Assembly (NCBI GenBank): GCA_023052935.1
Contig: CM041293.1
Coordinates: 55,044,725-55,108,724 of the forward strand
Source: Piezodorus guildinii
Taxonomy: Eukaryota; Arthropoda; Insecta; Hemiptera; Pentatomidae
Direction: 5' to 3'
DNA length: 64,000 bases
Shown: piece by piece, positions 46,529-60,000 of the stretch
How the letters are laid out: each line of letters begins with the position of its first letter
Position numbering within the stretch: the first letter of the stretch is position 1
The notes under the pieces: generated by a model
What the model saw: the letters and a program-made list of their open reading frames with translations, nothing else
Database searches by the model: none
Told to the model about the DNA's origin: nothing
Position numbers and translations under genes: made by a program

Positions 46529-47700
46529 TCCGGTATCCGAATGCCATGTTCCTATCGAAATCCAAGTTCTTGAATTGATTTTAACAATGGGGCTGAGTGA
46601 AAATAGTGCGTTGATACAATTTTTGATACCTTGAAACACAATTGAAAAATATTTTCTACAATATAACAGAAGAACACTGCAACTTATCTACATAGTGGTT
46701 TAGTATTTCCAAATAACTTTATTAGGGTATAACTGTTCAAATAACTATTTATAGGCAATTAACTGAAAATCAATAAATAATTAAAAGGAAAAGCGCAAAC
46801 ACCACTGCTAATTTTCTCTATGTGTACTAAACATAAGGCCCTTTGATGGGTCGTAGAGGATTGTTGTTTTTTATAAATATATTTTTTTTATGACCGAGTA
46901 CTATCACGGCAGTCACTTATCGCTATCAGCACTATTTGGTTTTCTTACACCTACTTCGATTTTGAGCCAATAAAGATGTTTCTCGGACTAGGGAATAAAT
47001 AAGGATTGAAGCCCCCGGCACCGAGAAGCGAACTCTCAATTATTTTATTCCAAATTTTTCAAGTCATCTGGTTACAGCAACCACACACTTATGACAGCCA
47101 TGGTGTGGAGAACTCTTGAGCGACCTCAGACGGAGCCGATTCGATTCCGGTTTTGTCAGCTTCTCGAATGAACTTCGACCTTCCCATTCCAGTCAGAATA
47201 ATGTTTTAGCCTCTAGTCTGTCCTAAATGGAGTATAAGTATTTCCTGGTTATTATCCTTTTTTATCAATTTTTTCTTTACGCCATATTTGCTTTTTACAA
47301 AGACTCTGCTTGCCATATCCATCTTTGATGATGATTTCTTGCAGAAGGAACCCGCTGTGATAGCCAAAAGCACTGGATTATGACTCAAATTGGTGCTTTG
47401 GGACGGTGCTTATTGCGGCTGCTAAGGGTTTCCTGCTAGTGACAGACTGGCGCAGCACCTGCTCTGCTCTGGCAGATGCAGCCTCCACCCCCGGCGTGGG
47501 AAAATCCTCAGGCAAGGTGCCTTATCACATCTTAAGGAAAGCTGTTTCATCCCCATCGCACAATCCGTTATCCGCGCTTTGGAGCCATGCACGACCGTTG
47601 AGGATCTTATTGTGTTATTCTTCATAAATCTCCTTAGACCAAAAGTCTACTAAGAATTCTTCTTTCAAATGATGTAGTTTATTCAACATTTAAAGATTTA
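46529..47700. other. Array flank with R1 end and SINE-like pieces
   Basis: 46570-46620 resembles an R1 end (TTGATTTTAACAATGG, GAGTGAAAATAGTGCG). A B-box-like GATTCGATTCC occurs near 47139. 47340-47640 is clearly less AT-rich, with open frames on both strands (73 and 67 codons), neither recognised. Confidence 0.4.
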
Positions 47701-47707
47701 TTGAAAA

Positions 47708-48730
47708 AAAATCTGGGTCTCTCAGTACACCACTTTCACTTATCTCTGTTAAAATTAATATAAGAATTTTAAAATACATTTAGAGATAAAAATATATTGT
47801 TAAATAATTAATTAAATTGAATTTCAATAAAAACATGTGTTAGATTTGTGGCGGTCGTGAAAAACTGCGATACGTGGAGTTTTTGATATAACTCCAGTTT
47901 TTCTCCCTCAGACCGTCTCCTACGTCGTGTCATATTGGTTAAAGAAATTTCAGGTGGAAAGAAAGCTGTATGTTATAACTTTATTTTCGGTATTGCGTAA
48001 AGTTTAAGTCGCTCACCTGTGAAATGAATGATTTTTACTTAATCACTTATTTACAACCGCCACAGATATTAAATTATATTTTTCTCTCCAATTATCAGTT
48101 AGTTTTATCGGCTTTTCATCACTCTTTATTAAGTTTTCCATTTACATGTATTAGATAATATTTTTTTATAAAATATTTAACTTTCCAACTGTATATTATA
48201 TATCTATGTCGATATTCTTGCGTTCAAATACACAAAAATTGAATAAAAAATATATCTGCAATTTTCTCCTTTTGTTTTTTATAAAATTCGCCCAACTCGC
48301 ATATTTAACATTTTTTTTTTTGAGTCTATAAAATAATAAGTACTTAGAGGAAAAAAATTAAAATATCGGTATTTAAGCACTTTCAGAGTATTTCAATCAC
48401 AATGCAATCTACATGATCTTAAAGCCCAGTAAATTTTACATCGATATAGCGAGTTTAATAAAAAAAGTCATTAGAGTCGTTTTCGGGAATATCGTAAAAA
48501 GTTGCAAAATGCTTTGTATAAAGTGTTCCTTCTGGTTAGCTGATTTTTATGAAAAAGTTGCTGTAACATCTCAGGCATAGAGTTATCCTAAATATGAAAT
48601 TTCAGTTTTGTACGACTTTTAGTTTTTGTGCTATTTGGTCATTTGTATTCAGGAAACCCTAAAACGTTTATTACCAGTGATAACTCAAAAGCAATATTTC
48701 ATATATAGGTAAGTGTAAGTAAAAAATGTG
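47708..48730 (+). repeat. R1 copy, forward, split by a 218-bp MITE
   Basis: Starts AAATCTGGGTCTCTCAGTAC, continues after the MITE with AATTATCAGTTAGTTTTATC and CATCACTCTTTATT, and ends with TTTCATATATAGGTAAGTG. Confidence 0.7.
47847..48065. mobile_element. MITE with TGTGGCGGT ends
   Basis: Inverted ends TGTGGCGGTCGT and ACAACCGCCACA. AGATT on the left and AGATA on the right are a possible short duplication. Non-coding. Confidence 0.65.
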
Positions 48731-48894
48731 ATGATGGATAAATAGTTGACCGTAGTTTTCTATCTTATATTCTTTACAAGGAGAAGTCGGTTGTTGGTGC
48801 AATATGTGAAGTACTTCAGTTTAGGGACACCAATTTATTTGGGCCATTTTCCGGGCTCTGATAACATCTAGTTTTGAAAATCAATTTATTTAGA

Positions 48895-49690
48895 AAAAAA
48901 TCTGGTGCGGGCGAAACATGGCTTTCACTTACCTCTGTTGATAAAATCAATTTAAGATTTTCTAAATAATTTAGAGATGAAGAAAGATTAAGGAATTAAT
49001 TACATTGAGTTTCGATAGAAACACATGTTTTACTAAAAATAATTATTATATTATTATTATGTACAGAAATCAGATAGTTGTATACGCCTTGCATTAATTT
49101 CCGATGTTACACATCCATATTAGTGTTTTTATGTTCAAAACACATAGACTACATCAAACAAATATTTTTCCTCTTTTTTCCCTTTGTTTAACTTTATTAT
49201 TAAGCCTTTTTTTTTAATCCTAAATTGTTGAAATGTTCAATTTTTTTTATTAACTTAATTTGAATCTACAAAATTAAAGGTACTTAAGAGCATGAAAAAA
49301 AATTAAAGCCCTGTCAGACTATTTTATTCAGAATGAAACCTTAATGATAGTAAAGCCTATTAAATTTCACATCGATATAGCGAGTTTATTTATCAAATTT
49401 TTTAGAGTCGTTTTCAAGAAAATCATATATAGGTTCATTATGCATAGTATAAAGTGACCCTTCGGGTTGGCTGATTTTGATGAAAAAGTTATCATATAAT
49501 GTCAGTTTCGTATTTAATTTTCGTGCCTGTCTGACCACACACGCACACGCTCAAATAGATCAGGTGACTTGTTTTTTTGACTCAAGGGATCCTAAAACGT
49601 TTATTTCCGATGAAAACAGGAATGCGAAAAGTTTAGGATGGCAATACTTTTCCTTGATATGTATTTCATATATAAGTAAGTGAACATATT
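48895..49690 (+). repeat. R1 copy, forward
   Basis: Runs from AAATCTGGTGCGGGCGAAAC to CATATATAAGTAAGTGAAC with the usual internal blocks. Confidence 0.7.
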
Positions 49691-50100
49691 TGCGCACAAT
49701 AATTAATTGAGCTTAGGCACCATTTCTTAACTTAACGTCATCTTCTAGAACTTTATATTTTAGGTAACTTTTTTATAATATATCTCTAGCTTTCCAACTG
49801 TATACAATACATCTACATATATTGTTTCTCTTATAGTTTTAAAAAAATAATTTTTGTTTCCCTTTTCTCCTTTAGCTGATTATCAAATTTGTTCATTTGT
49901 TATGCTGAGCCGATGAAAAAAAATAAAGTATTTCTTAATATTTCAGTTTAATCTGGCTGGTATCCATATTCAGTTGTTCAGTCTTAGTAATATTTCATAT
50001 AATATGAAATATTTGTTTTATCTTTAAACATTTATATGATATCGAACTTAAAAAAAAAAAAATTAACAGCTTCATCAAAATTTTTTTTATTATTTGATAT
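49691..50100 (+). repeat. R1 fragment and AT-rich DNA
   Basis: 49765-49920 matches the R1 block with CTAGCTTTCCAACTGTAT and TTCTCCTTTAGCTGATTATC. The rest is not recognised. Confidence 0.5.
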
Positions 50101-50331
50101 TATTGCGCCCTAGCTCGGCCTCCACTGGCGCACCCAGTGACGCGGCTGAGTGCGAGGATCTTTTGGACTTCGCTTTTCCCTCTACAAGTGCAGGAAAAGG
50201 CCCAGTCTGGATTTCTTTTAGCAAATTGTTAATATTATATAAAGTTATGATTGCGTGAATGATGTTAATGTATTTATTGCTTCTAAATTTCATTTATTTG
50301 TATTTATCTTAATTATAGGCTGTTGTTTTTT

Positions 50332-50400
<69 letters not shown>

Positions 50401-50530
50401 TTATGTAATTTGATTCTAACATTGTATACTGTACATATTGTGTGAATGTGAACTCATATCACTATTACTAATGTTCATATAGAAACAAATTATAATATAT
50501 CTCTATAAATAAATATTAAAAAAAAAAAAT
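50101..50530 (+). pseudogene. LINE 3' end remnant with poly(A) tail
   Basis: A short open frame (about 50104-50257, PSSASTGAPSDAAECEDLLD..., ending KVMIA) precedes AT-rich sequence, a (TA)n tract (50337-50395) and the same 3' tail as 19130-19244 with poly(A). It looks like the 3' end of a non-LTR element. The family is not identified. Confidence 0.45.
50337..50395. repeat. (TA)n microsatellite
   Basis: About 29 TA repeats. Confidence 0.95.
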
Positions 50531-50949
50531 TATTTGAAATACTTTAAACATACTTTTACGACACCTTCTAGGTTTAGATTGGTCAATATGCATAATTTTC
50601 AGTTACTTAATCTTTCGAGTATTTATTTATTGGTTCCTGATTTTTGTTTTTAATGCAAAGTTCAAATAAAACATAACAATGACACTAGATACCTTTGGTG
50701 AGTCTTGTTTTAAGTACGTTTCCGGTATATGAATTCAAAATTATTGTTTATAAATTAATTCTTTAATTATTCTTATTACTATCTTACCTGAAAATTTTAC
50801 TATTCTCCAGGTATATGTACTATTATGTTCGATTTTAAATATATTAGCCTAGAAATATCTGCCCGCTTAATTTTAATATTTTCCTTTCTTTAAAAATAAA
50901 CTCCCAACTGTAAATTTACCCTAATTACTTTTAAAAAATGCATTTGTAT

Positions 50950-51235
50950 GGAAGGTCTCCCATGGTGCAGTGGCTTGCATAAAAGCCCTATATTGGGGCA
51001 TACCCAAGGCCATGGATTCAAACCCGATAGATAGCAGGCCCAAGGATTTTTTAAAGGGGAGTAAAAAATCCTTGTTTACGTCGTCGTAAAGCGATGTAAA
51101 TTGGTGGGCCTGAGCCTGTGCGATGTCAATTTCTCGTTAAGTCCTAAAACCTGAATAGGCAAAAGTTAGGATCATGTAGCATTGTCTGATTAGCCACATC
51201 AGCATAGAGTGGCGTTAAATTAATAATAAAATATA
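50950..51235 (+). repeat. tRNA-derived SINE
   Basis: Pol III A box TGGTGCAGTGG (50963-50973) and B box GGATTCAAACCC (51014-51025) at tRNA-like spacing, then a non-tRNA body and an A/T-rich tail. Confidence 0.75.
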
Positions 51236-51289
51236 ATATATTTTTTTGTGAGATTTTTCTAAAGACAAATAATAAAATAAACAAAAAAA

Positions 51290-51560
51290 ACCTGTACCAC
51301 TACAACCCATGAAGGGTCTTGGGCTCAGTACATATAGAGATTCGTACTGTCTCTAGGCCAACGGCAGTGCAATAAAGTTAGGCCTTAATCACGCTCAGCC
51401 GCCAGGGTTTTCCTCAATTATTTTGGGTGCCCACTTTATAGAGGCTTGGTCTGCCACAGGAGGGTCTGAAGGAGGGATGGAGTTCCATAGGATTGAGGAT
51501 TGAATGAGAAAGGATCTGTCGAAATGTACATTCGGTGGGCCGGAAATTATGGAGTGAATG
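51290..51560 (-). repeat. SINE-like repeat, reverse, same family as 17030
   Basis: The reverse strand carries GACCCTTCATGGGTTG, GCACTGCCGTTGGCCTA and CACAGGAGGG-type blocks matching 17140-17290 in the same order. Confidence 0.65.
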
Positions 51561-51719
51561 TATATTTTGTTTCATTCTCGTCGCCAACTAATATGTATTA
51601 TATTATAACTGGAAGCTATGGAGTGAATCTGTATTTTATAAATCAGAACGCATAGAAACTATCAACACCTACTTATATTTGAATTAATAATCAGATGTGT
51701 AAATATGTGGGTAGGTTAC

Positions 51720-51912
51720 TTCCGAACCAGTGTTGCCACAGTTGAACAAATTTTGTTTTACGTTTTTGAAAAATATATTTTTCAACCATATAGGATAGTG
51801 ATAAAAACTATATTATCATTTAAGTTGGACCAAATAACAGATACTTACGAAGTTTGATAAAAGTCGGTTCAGTAATTTCAGAGTTTATCACGAACAAATA
51901 TTGTGACACGAG

Positions 51913-51945
<33 letters not shown>
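51720..51945 (+). repeat. RTE-like LINE 3' tail ending in (TA)n
   Basis: AAAGTCGGTTCAGTAATTTC, TTATCACGAACA, then (TA)n at 51916-51945 resembles the conserved 3' end of RTE-clade LINEs, which often end in a short tandem repeat. Confidence 0.45.
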
Positions 51946-51947
<2 letters not shown>

Positions 51948-53299
51948 GTTTAGATAAATCACCTATCCTAAATACACTTTACCCACGTATATGTCATTAA
52001 ATCCTCTAATGGAAGTCTATCGTCAGGTTGAAAATTTGTAAAATCTAGTAATGTATTTTTATGTCATGTTATGACGTATGTGTCATTACATCCTCCCGTT
52101 GTGGTCTATTTCAAATTAGCAAACTTCAAAGACTCTTACTGAGTATCTTCACTTCGTTATCACCTATTTTTGGAAAAATCAAGTTAACATCCAGTATTCT
52201 TTGAATCAGCAAATTCCTACGTTTGTGGTAAGATGGTCAATCTTCACATCATAAGTAATTTTATTGATTTATGTTGCCACAATTTAATAACAAGGTCATT
52301 TTAATATAAACTAAAATTTAAGCTACTTTATATATTACATTAAAATTACATTTTTCTATAAAATAATTACCAAGCAGCCATTGGTTACTGTCGCCATGTT
52401 TAATAACAAGGTACTTCTATTATTAAGTTAGCTTTAAGCTACATATATCCTACAAATAAAAAAAAATGTTTACATAAATTACTTTTCTTAATTACACTTT
52501 ACCGACGTATGTGTCAATACATCCTCCCATGGTAGTATATCTACAGGTTATAAATTACAATAACTCTCAATGAGTTTCTGTACTTCGTTATCAGCAATAT
52601 TTTGGGAAAATCGAGTTAACATCCAGTATTCTTTGAATCAGCAAATTCCTACGTTTGTGGTAAGATGGTCAATCTTCACATCATAAGTAGTTTTATTGAT
52701 TTATGTTGCCACAATTTAATAACAAGGTCATTTTAATATAAACTAAAATTTAAGCTACTTTATATATTACATTAAAATTACATTTTTCTATAAAATAATT
52801 TCCAAGCAGCCATTGGTTACTGTCGCCATGTTTAATAACAAGGTACTTCTATTATTAAGTTAGCTTTAAGCTACATATATCCTACAAATAAAAAAAAAAT
52901 GTTTACATAAATTACTTTTCTTGATTACACTTTACCGACGTATGTGTCAATACATCCTCCCTTAGTAGTATATCTTCAGGTTATAAATTACAATAACTCT
53001 CAATGAGTTTCTGTACTTCGTTATCACCTATTTTTGGAAAAATCAAGTTAACATCCAGTATTCTTTGAATCAATTTGTATCAAATTAGCAAACTTCAAAG
53101 ACTCTTACTGAGTATCTTCACTTCGTTATCACCTATTTTTGGAAAAATCAAGTTAACATCCAGTATTCTTTGAATCAGCAAATTCCTACGTTTGTGGTAA
53201 GATGGTCAATCTTCACATCATAAGTAATTTTATTGATTTATGTTGCCACAATTTAATAACAAGGTCATTTTAATATAAACTAAAATTTAAGCTACTAAT

Positions 53300-53354
<55 letters not shown>

Positions 53355-54136
53355 TGTTTAGATAAATCACCTTTTCTAAACATATTTTACCTACGTATGT
53401 GTCTTGACATCCTCCGCTAGTCGTCTATTTCCAAGTTGAAAACTTCAAAGACTCTTACTGAGTTTCTTTACTTCGTTATCACCGATTTTTGGAAAAATCA
53501 AGTTAACATCCAGTATTCTTTGAATCAGCAAATTCCTACGTTTGTGGTAAAATGCAGTTCTACAAACAAGAAACTCATCACACATGACATCCAGTAATGG
53601 TCAATCTTCACATCATAAGTAATTTTATTGATTTATGTTGCCACAATTTAATAACCAGGTCATTTTAATATAAATTAAATTTAAGCTACAAATATCAAAT
53701 ATATATATATATAATTGTTTAGATAAATCACCTTTTCTAAATATACTTTACCCACGTATGTGTCATTACATCCTTCCCTAGTCGTCTATTTCCAAGTTGA
53801 AAACTTCAAAGACACTTACTGAGTTTAAGTTCTTTGTTATCAACATTTTTTTGGAAAAATCAAGTTAACATCCAGTATTCTTTGAATCAGCAAACGCCTT
53901 CGTTTGTGGTAAAATGCAGTTCTACAAACAAGAAACTCATCACACATGACATCTAGTGATGGTCAATCTTCACGTCATAAGTAATTTTATTGATTTATGT
54001 TGCCACAATTTAATAACAAGGTCATTCTAATATAAACTATAATTTAAGCTACAAATATTTTATATATATATATTGTTTAGATAAATCACCTTTTCTAAAC
54101 ATATTTTACCTACGTATGTGTCTTTACATCCTACAA

Positions 54137-54181
<45 letters not shown>

Positions 54182-54537
54182 TGTTTAGATAAATCACCTT
54201 TTCTAAACATATTTTACCTACGTATGTGTCTTTACATCCTCCCCTAGTTGTCTATTTCCAAGTTGAAAACTTCAAAGACTCTTACTGAGTTTCTTTACTT
54301 CGTTATCACCAATTTTCGGAAAAATCAAGATAACATCCAGTATTCTTTGAATCAGCAAACACCTACGTTTGTGGTAAAATGCAGTTCTACAAACAAGAAA
54401 CTCATCACACATGACATCTAGTGATGGTCAATCTTTATGTCTTAAGTAATTTTATTGATTTATGTTGCCAGTTTAATAGCAAGGTCATTTTAATATAAAC
54501 TAAAATTTGAGCTACTAAATATATATTATATAAAATA

Positions 54538-54568
<31 letters not shown>

Positions 54569-57500
54569 ATAAATTGTTAGGTAAATCACCTTTTCTAAAT
54601 ATACTTTACCCACGTATGTGTCATTACATCCTTCCCTAGTCGTCTATTTCCAAGTTGAAAACTTCAAACACTCATACTGAGTTTCTTTACTTCGTTGTCA
54701 CCAATTTTAGGAAAATCAAGTTAATATACAGTATTCTTTGAATCAGCAAACTCCTACGTTTATGATAAAATACAGTTCTACAAACAAGAAACTCATCACA
54801 CATGACATGTAGTGATGGTCAATCTTCATGTCTTAAGTAATTTTATTGATTTATGTTGCCACTATTTAATAACAAGGTCATTCTATTTAAACTATAATTG
54901 AAGCTACAAATATCATATATATGTAAAAAAAAAAATATTTTTTAGTTAAATCATCTCTTCTAAATACACTTTCCCACGTATGTGACATTACATTTTCTAA
55001 TGGAAGTTTGTCGTCAGGTTGAAAATTTTGATGTCTTATAATATATTTTTATGCCATGTTATGACGTATGTATCCTCCCGTAGTCTTCTATTTCGAAGTT
55101 GAAAGTTTCAAGACTCCTAATGAGTTTCTGTACTTCGTTACTAACAAATTTTGTAAATCAAGTTAACATCTAGTATTCTTTGAATCAGCAAACTTCTACG
55201 TTTATGGTAAAATGCAGTTCTACAAATGAGAAACTCATAACTCTTGCAATGAAGTGACCAGCGGTCAAGCTTCTCATCATAAGTATTTTTATTTAACAGT
55301 TCAGAAGCCGTGTATTCTAGTGTCCCACAAGAACACTCTGTCTAGAATTGCAGGAATGTCTAAGGGTAATGTAAACCAGAAATCTGTAATCTTGCTATTA
55401 TTTTTGGTATTTATTAAGGCCTTTTTATGAAAAAGATGGTTCAATATTCCAGGCATCATAAATTAATCTTGCTATAAAATATCAGTTTTATGTAAGTTTT
55501 ATTTATAAATGTATTGCTATATTTTTTTATTTCGTTTCATTTTCGTTATATATATTTTTATTTCCTGTTATGACGTATGTGTCATTACATCCTCTAATGG
55601 TAGTCTTATCTTAAGGCTGAAAATTTCAAAGACTCTTAATGAGTTTATGTGCTTTTTTTACAAATATTTCTTGGAAAAAAATCAAGTTAACATCCAGTAT
55701 TCTTTGAATCAGCAAACTCATACGTTTGTGGTAAAATGCAGTTCTACAAACAAGAAACTCATAACCACACGACATTAAGTGACCAGCGGTCAAACTTCTC
55801 ATCATAAGTATTTTTATTTAACAGTTCAGAAGCCGTGTATTCTAGTGTCCCACAAGAACACTCTGTCTAGAATTGCAGGAATGTCTAAGGGTAATGTAAA
55901 CCAGAAATCTGTAATCTTGCTATTATTTTTGGTATTTATTAAGGCCTTTTTATGAAAAAGATGGTTCAGTATTCCAGGCATCATAAATTAATCTTGCTAT
56001 AAAATATCAGTTTTATGTAAGTTTTATTTATAAATGTATTGCATATTTTTTTATTTCGTTACATTTTCGTTATATATATATTTATTTCCTGTTATGACGT
56101 ATGTGTCATTACATCCTCCAATAGTCGCATATTTCCAAGTTGAAAATTTCAAAGACTCCTAATTAATCGTCCTTATTAATATATCTTTTTTATGTAATCT
56201 TGTTACACATTAACATAGCTACCTTAGAAAATTCTTTTGCGATAAAATTAGCAATGGAAAAATTTCAATATCGTTATATTTTCCTTTTATATAGTTTTAT
56301 TTCATGTTACGACGTATGTGTCATTAAATCCTCTAATGGTAGTCTTATCTTCAGGCTGAAAATTTTCAAGACTCTTAATGAGTTTCAGTCCTTTTTTTCA
56401 AATATTTTTTGGAAAAAAATCTAGTTAACATCCAGTATTCTTCGAATCAGCAAACTCATACGTTTGTGGTAAAATGCAGTTCTACAAACAAGAATCTCGT
56501 AACCACATGACATCTAGTGATGGTCAATTTTCACGTCATAAGTAATTTGATTGATTTGTGTTGCCACAGTTTAATAACAAGGTCATTCTAATATAAACTA
56601 AAATTTAAGCTACAAATATTATATATATAAAAAAAAATTGTTTAGTTAAATCATTACTTCTAAATACACTTTCCCACGTATGTGTCATTACATTTTCTAA
56701 TGGAAGTCTATCGTCAGGTTGAAAATTTTGATGTCTCATAATATATTTTTATGTCATGTTATATATTCCACATTCCATGTGTCATTACATCCTCCCGTAT
56801 TCTTCTATTTTGATGTCAAATTTTCAAAGACTCCTAATGAGTTTTTGTACTTCGTTACTAACAATTTTTGGAAGAATCAAGTTAACATCCAGTATTCTTT
56901 GAATCAGCAAACTCATACGTTTGTGGTAAAATGGAGTTCTACAAACGAGAAACTCATAACTCATGCCATGAAGTGACCAGCGGTCAATGTTCTCACAATA
57001 AGTATTTTTATTTAACAGTTCAGAAGCCATGTATTCTAGTGTCCCACAAGAACACTCTGTCTAGAATTGCAGTAATGTCTAAGGATAATGTAAACCCGAA
57101 ATCTGTAATCTTGCTATTATTTTTCTTATTTATTAAGGCCTTTTTATGAAAAAGATGGTTCAGTACTCCAGGCATCATAAATTAATCTTGCTATAAAATA
57201 TCAGTTTTATGTAAGTTTTATTTATAAATGTATTGCATATTTTTTTATTTCGTTACATTTTCGTTAAAAATATTTTTATTTCCTGTTTTGACGTATGTGT
57301 CATTACATCCTCTAATAGTCGCATATTTCCAAGTTGAAAATTTCAAAGACTCCTAATTAATCGTCCTTATAATATATCTTTTTTTATGTAATCTTGTTAC
57401 ACGTTAACATATCTACCTTAGAAAATTCTTTTGCGATAAAATTAGCAATGGAAAAACTTCAATATCGTTATATTTTCCTTTTATATAGTTTAATGTCATG

Positions 57501-59150
57501 TTACGACGTATGTGTCATTACTTCCTCTAATGGCAGTCTTATCTTAAGGCTGAAAACTTCAAAGACTCTTAATGAGTTTCTGTGCTTTTTTACAAATATT
57601 TCTTGGGAAAAAATCAAGTTAACATCTTGTATTCTTTGAATCAGCAAACTCCTACGTTTGTGGTAAAATGCAGTTCTACAAATGAGAAACTCATAACTCT
57701 TGCAATGACGTGACCAGCGGTCAAGCTTCTCATCATAAGTATTTTTATTTAACAGTTCAGAAGCCATGTATTCTAGTGTCCCACAAGAACATTCTGTCTA
57801 GAATTGCAGTAATGTCTAAGGGTAATGTAAACCCGGAAGCTGTAATCTTGCTATTATTTTTGGTATTTATTAAGGCCTTTTCATGAAAAAGATGGTTCAA
57901 TACTCCAGGCATCATAAATTAATCTTGCTATAAAATATCAGTTTTATGTAAATTTTATTTTTTAGTGTATTGCATATTTTTTTATTTCGTTACATTTTCG
58001 TTATATATATTTTTATTTCTTGTTATGACGTATGTGTCATTACATCCTCCCGTGGTCGTCTATTTCCAAGTTGAAAATTTCAAAGACTCCTAATTAATCG
58101 TCCTTATAATATATCTTTTTTATGTAATCTTGTTACACATTAACATAGCTGCCTTAAAACATTGTTTTGCGATAAAATTAGCAATGGAAAAATTTCAATA
58201 TCTTTATATTTTCCTTTTATATAGTTTTATATCATGTCACGACGTATGTGTCATTAAATCCTCTAATGGCAGTCTTATCTTAAAGCTGAAAATTTTCAAG
58301 ACTCTTAATGAGTTTCAGTCCATTTTTTAAAATATTTTTTGGAAAAAAATCAAGTTAACATCTAGTATTCTTTGGAACACCAAACTCATACGTTGATGGT
58401 AAAATGCAATTCTACAATTGAGAAACTCATAACTCTTGCAATGAAGTGATATTATTTTTGGTATTTATTAAGGCCTTTTTATGAAAAAGATGGTTCAATA
58501 CTCCAGACATCATAAATTAATCTTGCTATAAAATATCAGTTTTATGTAAGTTTTATTTTTTAGTGTATTGCATATTTTTTTTATTTTGTTACATTTTCGT
58601 TATATATATATTTATTTCTTGTTATAACGAATGTGTCATTACAGCCTCCCGTAGTCGTCTATTTCCAAGTTGAAAATTTCAAAGACTCCCAATTAATCGT
58701 CGTTATAATATATCTTTTTTATGCTACTTTTTTTTAAACACATTAACATATCTACCTTAAAACATTCTTTTGCGATAAAGGGTACGTTGGAAAATTTTTA
58801 GCATCTTTATATTTTCCTTAGGTATGTTTTTATGTCATGTAATGACGTATGTATCATTACATCCTCCCGTAGTCGTCTATTTCCAAGTTGAAAATTTCAA
58901 AGACTCCTAATGAGTTTCTGTACTTCGTTACTAACAAATTTTGTAAATCAAGTTAACATCCAGTATTCTTTGAATCGGCAAACTTCTACGTTTATGGTAA
59001 AATGCAGTTCTACAAACAAGAAACTCATAATACTTGACATTTAGTTATCAGTGCTCAGTCTTCTCATCATAAGTAATTTTTTTTAACAGTTCAGAAGACA
59101 TGTATTCTACTTCCCCATTTAACATCCTCTGTCTAGAATCGCAGCAATGT
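51946..59150. repeat. Complex satellite array with two monomer types
   Basis: A core phrase (AACATCCAGTATTCTTTG and variants) recurs 15 times from 52187 to 58956 at spacings of about 105-740 bp. Type A monomers (about 350-465 bp, 52.0-54.9 kb and again at 56.5 kb) include TTATGTTGCCACAATTTAA and often (TA)n. Type B units (55.2-59.1 kb) include AACAGTTCAGAAGCC and GAAAAAGATGGTTCA and give repeats of about 524 and 737 bp. Short frames here repeat with the monomers and are not supported as genes. Confidence 0.92.
53303..53351. repeat. (TA)n tract inside satellite
   Basis: About 24 TA repeats in a type A monomer. Shorter tracts occur at 54143-54177 and 54541-54562. Confidence 0.9.
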
Positions 59151-60000
59151 CTAAGGGTGGTGATGAAAACCTGAAATCTGTAATCTAGCCATTATTTTGG
59201 TATCTATCAACGTCTTTTCTTTAAGTAGATGGTTTAATACTCTAAGCTTCATTGATTAATCTTCGCTATTAAATATCAGTCTTATGTAACTTTTATTTTT
59301 AAACACATTAACTGAGTGACATTAAAACTTTTTTTGCTATGAAATTATTGGAAAGTTTTTTAATATTGTTACATTTTCATATAAGGTTTGCTGATGTGTT
59401 ATAAAAACATTTGTATGTGGTTACAAAATTTAAATAGCACAATTTTGTTTCGGCCTAACGTTTTTCAAAAAGAATTATTTTTTTTTTTAATTCTTAAGTT
59501 ATTTTAGTATACACATTTTTGGAATTTCGTTTATATATCTTGATAAAACGGCTATCAATTGTAGTTCTGTATTATGTTGTTATTTCATCTATATTATTTG
59601 CCATAATTAAATCCAATGTGGTGTTTAAGAAATAAACTAAAGGCTTTGATGCTTCTTGAGAATAGTCTAGATTGAAATTTCCACTAATGGGTAATCTAAT
59701 AGGTATAAGTTTAGGTGAGATGTGAATGGCAACGTTTATGATGAGTAGTGCATTTTCCTCTTCACGTTTTGCATCTCATTACTTACCTATAGCTTTATAA
59801 TAATAATAACAATTTTGTGTTTCATAATTTTTTATCTTTTTCTTCTGTATAATTCACCACTACCTACATACACTCACACTTTAAAGCAAAAATGTAAAAC
59901 AAATGATTATTTAAATAATAACTACCATGACGTACCAATAATAACTATTAAAAACTATTCAATAATTTACTAATAATAATAATAACAAATATTACATTTA
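59151..60000. other. AT-rich spacer after the satellite
   Basis: Degenerate satellite-like words fade out by about 59350. No gene seen. Confidence 0.4.

Noticed and set aside
55509..58330. Repeated 66-89-codon ORFs (for example MLHINIA...) in the satellite
   Set aside because: They recur with the satellite monomers, vary in length and frame, and have low-complexity hydrophobic content.
51946..59150. CRISPR-like direct repeats
   Set aside because: Repeat units are hundreds of bases long with diverged, non-unique intervals in a eukaryotic context. It is a satellite.
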